Of a stretch of DNA of 64,000 bases, positions 58,472 through 64,000 are shown one piece after another (the first letter of the stretch is position 1; every line of letters begins with the position of its first letter). Source of the DNA: Bacillota bacterium (GTDB lineage Bacteria > Bacillota > Clostridia > Christensenellales > SZUA-584). The notes beneath the pieces were generated by a model. The model worked only from the letters and a program-made list of their open reading frames with translations. It ran no database searches and had not been told where the DNA came from. A program made the position numbers and the translations under genes. The stretch spans positions 12,611 to 76,610 of the forward strand of contig JAEWBO010000022.1 in NCBI GenBank assembly GCA_023391105.1, in the 5' to 3' direction.

Positions 58472-59794
58472 TTACATCACGAGCGTACCGTTGTTGGTAT
58501 GCTGAATCATCATGATATCTTCCTCAACACCCGTATTCGCATTGATGTATATGAGAAAATCCTGCTCGTCTTTCGAGCATGTGAACTCCCAGCACAGTCT
58601 TTCATCATTGGTGTCCATGGGTATCAGTGCAAGCCGCATGCTTTGCACCTCAACGTTGCTTGTGAGCTTTTGTTTGGCTTCATCCTCTGTCAGCGACGGC
58701 TTTCCAAGCGACCTTACCTTATGCGACATCAGATAGTTATGTGCCTCCATACCCAAAACCGTGGTCGTGGGGATGTCCACCCACACCTTGATGAGATCGG
58801 GATACAGCACGACATCATTCTCCACCGGCGCAAGGTTAATCACAGCCATGCCATTGTAGAACTGCGCGTAGCTGGGTGCGCTTTCCCCATAGCCCTTGTC
58901 GATGAGGTACTGCTGCGCCGCTTTCGTGAGCTGCTCGTATTTTTCATCTGTGGGCACGGCGGAAATGCCGCCGTCACTGCTGCACATATACCAGAGCACC
59001 TTTCCGCCTTTTTTGCTGATAGAGATTTCGCAGCTTTTTCCGTTCTGCTCACCCGTGAAGCCAAAGCACGGGATAGTGCCGTTTTGTTCACCCGCGTCGG
59101 CAAGAGCAGATGCATCAATCCCTAAGAACTGAGCCGCCGTCTGCGCGGCCTGTTCCCGCGTCACATTGGCAGTGCCAAGGCCTTCGGGCTGTTTGTCCTC
59201 CGTGCTCTCAGAAAAAGGCCCGTCATAAACAAGACGCGGAAACTCCTGATTTGTAAAATCTAAGTTGCCCTCCTGCAAGTCATCGGCCATAAAGACATCC
59301 TCTGAAAAACCCTCGTCTCCCGGATATCCATTCTGCCAGAGATTGCCCAGCTCCTCGTAAATCTCGCCGCAGGACTGAGCCAGCTTTTTGATCTGTTCAA
59401 AATCCTCATCTGTCAGGTTTTCACCTCTTGAAAGCTTGTCAGCGAGAAAGTGGCAGTAGTCGCCTGTTCGGTTGATAAACTGCGCAAGCGTGGATGTGCT
59501 CTGATAAGACACGGGCAGCGCCCCCAGTGACCCTTCGGTGTCGCCTGTTTGCCGCCATACATCCATAAGCAGCATTGTGTATTGATTCAGGCCGCTTGCG
59601 GCGTTGAGCTTATAAAGTTTGGCTTCAAGGCTCGTCACATCCGTCATGAGCTGCTCAAACGACTTGTAGTAAAACGCGCTGAGCTGATTTTTGAGCGATT
59701 GCTTCTGGCTGTGGAACACAATTGTGGTCACAGTCAGCGCCACGATCAGCAGCCCCGCTGTCACTGACGCGATAATCTTGTATATTCTTTTCAT
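58472..59794 (-). CDS. ypeB: Germination protein YpeB
   Basis: Spore protein that stabilises and controls the cortex hydrolase SleB. The 440-residue protein has an N-terminal membrane helix (IIASVTAGLLIVALTVTTIV), a helical domain with ESLEAKLYKL-like repeats, and C-terminal PepSY-type repeats (VTREQAAQTAAQFLGIDASA, TEDEAKQKL-like and a third). The tail DTNDERLCWEFTCSKDEQDF LIYINANTGVEEDIMMI (here split) is family-typical. It follows sleB by 11 bp, the conserved germination operon. Confidence 0.92.
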   Translation of the reverse strand: MKRIYKIIASVTAGLLIVALTVTTIVFHSQKQSLKNQLSAFYYKSFEQLMTDVTSLEAKLYKLNAASGLNQYTMLLMDVWRQTGDTEGSLGALPVSYQSTSTLAQFINRTGDYCHFLADKLSRGENLTDEDFEQIKKLAQSCGEIYEELGNLWQNGYPGDEGFSEDVFMADDLQEGNLDFTNQEFPRLVYDGPFSESTEDKQPEGLGTANVTREQAAQTAAQFLGIDASALADAGEQNGTIPCFGFTGEQNGKSCEISISKKGGKVLWYMCSSDGGISAVPTDEKYEQLTKAAQQYLIDKGYGESAPSYAQFYNGMAVINLAPVENDVVLYPDLIKVWVDIPTTTVLGMEAHNYLMSHKVRSLGKPSLTEDEAKQKLTSNVEVQSMRLALIPMDTNDERLCWEFTCSKDEQDFLIYINANTGVEEDIMMIQHTNNGTLVM

Positions 59795-59805
59795 GTTGAC
59801 TCCTC

Positions 59806-60486
59806 CTATTTGCAGAAAACATGCTCGCCGATCTCAAGAAGTATGGGACGGCTCCGCATATATTTGTTGCTCGTCTTGGCCGGATTGTAATAGAAAAGCG
59901 CCCCGCTCGAAGGATCCCAGCCGTTTATTGCGTCTCTTGCGGCTTTAAGCGAACTTGCATCGGGTGCCAGGTTTATCTGCCCGTCGTCCACCACTGAAAA
60001 CGCGCCGCTTTGATAGATGACCTTTGCGATGCTGTTAGGGAAAAGCGAGCTTTTCACGCGATTTAGCACCACCGCGGCCACCGCCACCATACCCTTATAT
60101 GGCTCGCCGCGCGCTTCACCGTGAACCAGCTGCGCCAGCAGATACACATCTTTATCGTTTTTATCGCCGCCGCTTTTTCCACCGCCGCCGGATGTCGGTT
60201 CTGCCACGCCCAGCTTCTCCGCCGTTTGTGATCCCACAATTCCGTCCACTGTGATGCCGTGCTTCTTCTGAAATACGATCACTGCATCCTGCGTCTTCGC
60301 ACCGTAATGACCGTCTACAGTGCCTTTGTAATAGCCCCAGTCTTTCAGCCGCTGCTGGATTTGCCGGACCGCGTCGCCGCTCGCGCCCATTTTATACGAC
60401 GCGGCCGGAAGCGCTTCCGAACAGCTGCAAAGCAAAACCGCAAGCAATGCTAACAGCAACGCAAGCGGTCTTCTTATCCTCCTCAT
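59806..60486 (-). CDS. sleB: Spore cortex-lytic enzyme SleB
   Basis: Germination-specific lytic transglycosylase that degrades cortex peptidoglycan. The 226-residue protein has a hydrophobic leader ending LLCSC (possibly lipidated), a peptidoglycan-binding domain (GASGDAVRQIQQRLKDWGYY, GIVGSQTAEKLG), a Gly/Ser linker and a Hydrolase_2 domain with the catalytic Glu in HGEARGEPYKGMVAVAAVVL. I use ATG 60486. Paired with ypeB downstream and spoIIR just upstream on the same strand. Confidence 0.93.
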   Translation of the reverse strand: MRRIRRPLALLLALLAVLLCSCSEALPAASYKMGASGDAVRQIQQRLKDWGYYKGTVDGHYGAKTQDAVIVFQKKHGITVDGIVGSQTAEKLGVAEPTSGGGGKSGGDKNDKDVYLLAQLVHGEARGEPYKGMVAVAAVVLNRVKSSLFPNSIAKVIYQSGAFSVVDDGQINLAPDASSLKAARDAINGWDPSSGALFYYNPAKTSNKYMRSRPILLEIGEHVFCK

Positions 60487-60520
60487 GTCGTTAACTCCTT
60501 GAAAGCAGATTAACGGCAAT

Positions 60521-61051
60521 CTATTTAAATAGGTCTTCGAACAATTCCGCGAAAAACGATTTATACTCCACTTGTGTCATATCCTCGTCCAGCGTCTCGA
60601 TTTCCGTGAGACACAGCGGAGGAAACATCACACACCACCAGTTGTGGCCTTCACCTTTACCCAGCGTGATCTCCAGCGCCTGATAATTACCCTCTGGATA
60701 CGTGACATCCTGATAGGTCTTTTCAGGGAAGGGAAACGTGCCCACCTGCGCTGTGGCCGAATAGTCAAAATCGTTTTCCGTCAGCGTCTTATTTGCCGTC
60801 TCCTCTATTATCTCAAGGTTTTCTTGGATATATTCCTGTGCTTGCTGAGCATTTTTGCACTCAATAATACCGTCTTTCGTGGCTTCAAGCACCGCGTCGC
60901 GCACCTGCATCTTCACTGCCTGATCTTCATCGCTGTCTGAGTTCGCGATGACATGCAGGCGAAACGGCGTGGGCGCGCAGGCACTAAACAACAGCACCAG
61001 CGCCATCAATATGGCCAGCGCTGCAAGCTTTACGTTCTTTTGTGTGGTCAT
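60521..61051 (-). CDS. spoIIR: Stage II sporulation protein R
   Basis: Secreted signal made in the forespore that triggers SpoIIGA processing of pro-sigma-E in the mother cell. The 176-residue protein has an N-terminal membrane or signal segment (AALAILMALVLLFSAC, lipobox-like) and the family block FRLHVIANSDSDEDQAVKMQ, then VRDAVLEATKDG and the tail KGEGHNWWCVMFPPLC. ATG 61051 is preferred over the upstream frame to 61096. Grouping with sleB-ypeB makes a compact sporulation/germination block. Confidence 0.92.
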   Translation of the reverse strand: MTTQKNVKLAALAILMALVLLFSACAPTPFRLHVIANSDSDEDQAVKMQVRDAVLEATKDGIIECKNAQQAQEYIQENLEIIEETANKTLTENDFDYSATAQVGTFPFPEKTYQDVTYPEGNYQALEITLGKGEGHNWWCVMFPPLCLTEIETLDEDMTQVEYKSFFAELFEDLFK

Positions 61052-61324
61052 TTCATCCGTTACCTTTGTATCAGCGTCATATATATGCGCTTTCAATTAT
61101 GACCACATATCGAAATACTATACATAAGATATGACAAGTTATGATTGGTGCAGTCAGCTTTTTCTTTGTTCACATATTGTTCACAATTATACATAGCGCT
61201 TTCTTTTATTTAAATCGTCTTATATATGCGCTGGTATATTATTGTACGGCTTATCTGTCAATGCTTTTGAAAAAAGAGCCATGCAAAACAGCTGATAAAA
61301 AAATAAGTTCGGAGGGATAAGCAC

Positions 61325-62707
61325 ATGAAAAATATCGTTTGTTTGTTTCTGGCCTTGTGTATGGCGTTTTGTCTGGCTGCCTGCCAGTCGACACCAGAAC
61401 AGGCAGCTGTTGCGGGCAAAACCGGAGAACTGCAAAAAATGATACTGGAACCGGCGGTACCTGAAAACCCGATGCTTGAAGCGCTTCCTGATGCTTGGAA
61501 GGAGGAAACAGAATTTAAAAGCGGCGTGTCCTTAAGCATCGACGCAAAAATAGAAATACCCGATGCAAAGAATTATCCCGTTATTGAGGTCTCGCCGCAC
61601 ACAGTCACATTGGATGAGGCAAAGGCTTACGTGGATATACTCATGCAGGGGCAACCGGTGTATGAAATAAGCCCTGTGCGCATAAAAAGCGATTGGGAAC
61701 CAGAAATCGTGCAGGTGGAAGCAGAAATTGAACGCACGAAAAACGATGACAGTCTCACGGAGGACATGCGTGAGCAAATTATTGACGGGCTTAATCAAGA
61801 GCTTGAATTCTTGGAGGAGCAGTACAATAACGCGCCTGAGAAAAAACCCGAGCGCATTCCGGCAAGCATGACGTTTCAGCGCGAAACGGATACACTGCAG
61901 GTTTTGGGGGTTGAGGCAGACCTCGGCCAGCCATCATCCGCTATTCTTACCGTGAACGTTTATGACGACAATCTTTCTAACACCGTGATGTTTTATAATG
62001 GCGACAAAGAACGTTATTTCATGGACATCTATGCGGATGCATACGCTGGCATGGCACTGACCAAGCAGGACGCCCAAACCAAAGCGGAGGATTTTCTTAA
62101 AAACTTGGGTGTTGCCGATATGCAGCTTGCGTATACGGAGGTCTGGGCCGATGCCGACAACAGCTTAGATGAGGATCCTTCCGTTCTGGCGCAAGATCCT
62201 GAAATTAAAAAATGCTACGTGTTTTATTACTGCCCTGTCGTCAGCGGAATTCCTGTCACGGCGAACCGTTATTACTACGGGCTCTCAAATAATTCTGAAG
62301 ATTACGATATGACCTGGAAAGCGCAAACCATAATGCTTTATGTGAACGACAGCGATATTTACCGCATGGATTGGTACAGCCCCGAGGATTTGGGGCAGGT
62401 GCTAAATGAAAATATTGAGCTGATGGATTTTGAGGAAGTAAAAGACCGATTCGCAAAGCAGATGTTCTATCAGAGAAGCTGGGTTATGCCGGAAACAGAG
62501 GATACCGCCATTACTATTGAAAAGGTCAAGCTCGGGATGATGCGCGTTCGGCTTCAGGAAAACAATTATGTGTATCTGCCGGTATGGGATTTTATCGGCG
62601 ACTGGACATATGTTTCTGACGGTGTCGAATGCGGGATGTATGATGTCAGCTTTGTCACGATCAACGCCGTGGACGGCAGTGTGAAAAACCGGGAGCTGGG
62701 ATACTAG
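61325..62707 (+). CDS. Lipoprotein homologous to the M56-fused sensor domain (DUF6034-like)
   Basis: A 460-residue lipoprotein: signal peptide with lipobox LAAC (Cys near residue 20, ACQSTPEQAA), then a large extracellular domain. It matches the C-terminal ~480 residues of the M56 protein at 7907 and ends in the same block: VKLGMMRVRLQ, YVYLPVWDFI, VTINAVDGSVKNRELGY. A coiled section near residues 125-175 (EIERTKNDDSLTEDMREQII) is rich in Glu. GGAGGG is eight bases before the ATG. Function unknown. Confidence 0.8.
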   Translation: MKNIVCLFLALCMAFCLAACQSTPEQAAVAGKTGELQKMILEPAVPENPMLEALPDAWKEETEFKSGVSLSIDAKIEIPDAKNYPVIEVSPHTVTLDEAKAYVDILMQGQPVYEISPVRIKSDWEPEIVQVEAEIERTKNDDSLTEDMREQIIDGLNQELEFLEEQYNNAPEKKPERIPASMTFQRETDTLQVLGVEADLGQPSSAILTVNVYDDNLSNTVMFYNGDKERYFMDIYADAYAGMALTKQDAQTKAEDFLKNLGVADMQLAYTEVWADADNSLDEDPSVLAQDPEIKKCYVFYYCPVVSGIPVTANRYYYGLSNNSEDYDMTWKAQTIMLYVNDSDIYRMDWYSPEDLGQVLNENIELMDFEEVKDRFAKQMFYQRSWVMPETEDTAITIEKVKLGMMRVRLQENNYVYLPVWDFIGDWTYVSDGVECGMYDVSFVTINAVDGSVKNRELGY

Positions 62708-62759
62708 ATTTAAAGCATATTGATCTTTTTATGGGATACATGGAACTTTATTGCTTGAA

Positions 62760-62784
62760 AACGCGTCTGTAAATATGACGCGTT
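62760..62784 (+). terminator. Terminator between two lipoprotein genes
   Basis: AACGCGTC and GACGCGTT around a nine-base loop, followed by CTTGCGTTTT. The following gene likely has its own start or relies on read-through. Confidence 0.6.
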
Positions 62785-62844
62785 CTTGCGTTTTAATGCC
62801 GCTTTTATTTGCAGTTATTATCAATGCTCATCTGGGAGGATATA

Positions 62845-64000
62845 ATGAAAATTAGAGGATGTATAATCTTTCTGACAATCATCACACTTACGAGCTGTCT
62901 TTTGACTGCGTGTCAACCCACGCCGGAAGACGTCATCACCACCAATAAAGGTGATATCAATCTCGAAGAGAACATTCAAAAGACAGCGATGCCGCCTGAA
63001 GCAGCCACACAAGAAGCTAAAGAAACAGCAGATAAATGGACGTATGAAAAGGAATACGAATCGGGCAATCACCTGATCGTAGACGCCGTGATGGTTCACA
63101 CGGATGCAGATAAGCTTCCCGTGTTGTCGGTCGCTACGAAAATGTTTAAAGGCGGTGCTCAGCTAAAAACCATCACAAATATTTTCTGTCCCGATGCAAC
63201 GGTTTATGATCAGGGAGACCAACTGACCAAATCACAGCTTGAACAGTCGATCATGGACGTGAAAGAAGAGATGTTCAGAGTAGAAAACAATATGCTGCCA
63301 TACGAGGGTGCCTTAGAGCCCATTCCGGAAGACCATAAAGAAAGCTTTCTAAGTGGGCTACATGCAGCAATCGAATACTATGAAGAACAATTGAAAACAG
63401 CGCCGGATGACAGTGAACTGAAGGAAGCCAGCTATCAACTGGTTGATGTGGGAGACGGCAGCCAACAATCAAATATGCTTGCAACAACCAATGATGCCGT
63501 ATTCTCAATTGATTTTGTTAACTGGCCTCCAGAAAGAATCGGTTCTGGATTTTATTTTCAGTCTAATAAGTTAATGTCTGAGAATATCGCCAAATTGGAC
63601 AAGTTTGTGATGCCGGATGCTTTGGAAGGCGGCGCTGAATATATTAAGTCGAAAGAACGCACCGAGCAATGCATAATAGACATGGGGATCGATTACATGT
63701 CGCTCAGCGCCGTTTGCAAAGGAGAGGATAGCTATAGCTTTTACTATACGCGTGATTTTAACGGCTTGCAGGAGACCTATATAAACCAGCATACCGGCAC
63801 GACGATTACCGGCGTTGATTTCGGCCCAATGATCTATTTATGGAAGCCCGAGTATCTTTGGTTTGAAGTGCAAAATGATCAAATCGTGAAGGTAACCTGG
63901 AACAATCCGTCCGAAATTATTAATGTCGATAACGAGAACGTGCAGACAAAGCCGTGGGAGGAAATTCAGGAGATATTTAAAAACCAGATGGACTTTCTGA
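62845..64000 (+). CDS. Second lipoprotein of the same family, 3' end cut off
   Basis: ATG at 62845, seven bases after GGAGG, with an open frame of 385 codons running off the window. Signal peptide CIIFLTIITLTSCLLTAC, then CQPTPEDVITTNKGD, which closely matches the CQPTPEEPIVIGKGDG after the last membrane segment of the M56 protein. A middle part has EQLKTAPDDSELKEASYQLV like the corresponding EQYNNAPEKKPERIPA of the 61325 protein. The diagnostic C-terminal block (VTINAxDGS) lies beyond the window. Tandem with the 61325 gene. Confidence 0.78.
   Translation, partial: MKIRGCIIFLTIITLTSCLLTACQPTPEDVITTNKGDINLEENIQKTAMPPEAATQEAKETADKWTYEKEYESGNHLIVDAVMVHTDADKLPVLSVATKMFKGGAQLKTITNIFCPDATVYDQGDQLTKSQLEQSIMDVKEEMFRVENNMLPYEGALEPIPEDHKESFLSGLHAAIEYYEEQLKTAPDDSELKEASYQLVDVGDGSQQSNMLATTNDAVFSIDFVNWPPERIGSGFYFQSNKLMSENIAKLDKFVMPDALEGGAEYIKSKERTEQCIIDMGIDYMSLSAVCKGEDSYSFYYTRDFNGLQETYINQHTGTTITGVDFGPMIYLWKPEYLWFEVQNDQIVKVTWNNPSEIINVDNENVQTKPWEEIQEIFKNQMDFL

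Noticed and set aside
61052..61200. Forespore sigma-F/G promoter before spoIIR
   Set aside because: A GTATA and a GGTCATAATT-like box are present but 14 bases apart instead of about 16 and with a mismatch; too weak to list although such control is expected.
1..64000. CRISPR arrays, transposases, prophage modules, tRNA or rRNA genes
   Set aside because: Looked for regularly spaced repeats, DDE/HUH-type genes, phage structural genes and tRNA-like cloverleaf ends; none recognised.

Overview
The window looks like a chromosomal segment of a spore-forming, probably anaerobic member of the Firmicutes (class Clostridia). The evidence is gene content: a sporulation and germination block (spoIIR, sleB, ypeB), a SPOCS/LysM spore-envelope-type protein, a V-type ATPase, MEP-pathway isoprenoid genes, typical Gram-positive SAM-I and preQ1-I riboswitches, and strong GGAGG-type ribosome binding sites with frequent TTG/GTG starts. 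Base composition is moderate to GC-rich in core genes, with AT-richer islands. I cannot name genus or species. There are no rRNA or tRNA genes, no CRISPR array and no recognisable transposase.

Layout. 1-3.5 kb: end of a gdpP-like c-di-AMP phosphodiesterase gene, then rplI and dnaB, the classic Firmicute replication/ribosome cluster. 3.5-7 kb: an AT-rich orphan membrane gene, a small inverted-repeat element, then a minus-strand group (corA with its own leader ORF, an FmdB-like zinc ribbon, radC, a GNAT acetyltransferase). 7.1-10.5 kb: a freestanding ~220-nt structured RNA (raiA/ARRPOF-like candidate) with a near-consensus promoter, then a BlaI repressor and a BlaR1-like M56 membrane protease whose C-terminus is a lipoprotein-like domain instead of a beta-lactam sensor. 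10.8-16.2 kb: YghO-like acetyltransferase, rsmG-ispE-queG-like operon, a small lipoprotein, a TtcA-like thiolase, a small exporter. 16.2-21.3 kb: SAM-I riboswitch-metK, PhzF-like, nitroreductase/HxlR, and an OFA-type MFS transporter preceded by a leader ORF and attenuator. 21.5-25.6 kb: recD2-comF and an aminotransferase. 25.6-28.4 kb: tandem MDR oxidoreductases with an internally deleted third copy, an XRE regulator and a membrane protein. 28.6-33.5 kb: B12-radical SAM protein and a Gld-like ABC operon. 33.7-42.4 kb: SPOCS/LysM protein, rqcP-ispDF, two copies of a ~130-bp repeat, leuS, preQ1-I riboswitch-queT, ZIP transporter, recF. 42.8-47.8 kb: two MerR-type regulators with 19-bp-spacer promoters, an SRPBCC protein, an amino-acid kinase, DUF3795, CPBP protease, YbjQ. 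48-57.8 kb: rpiB, upp and a complete nine-gene V-ATPase operon (H-I-K-E-C-F-A-B-D) whose K subunit carries the Na+-site ligands. 57.8-64 kb: lipoprotein, ypeB-sleB-spoIIR, and two lipoproteins homologous to the C-terminal half of the M56 protein, the last cut off by the window end.

The most interesting signals are regulatory: a leader ORF overlapping an antiterminator/terminator switch before the OFA transporter (21.1-21.35 kb); a 28-codon leader ORF whose stop codon lies in the loop of a hairpin that hides the corA ribosome binding site (6.86-6.96 kb); the structured RNA at 7.15-7.37 kb; and the BlaI/M56 system whose sensor half also exists as separate lipoproteins 51 kb away. All function statements are from motif reading only; no database search was possible.
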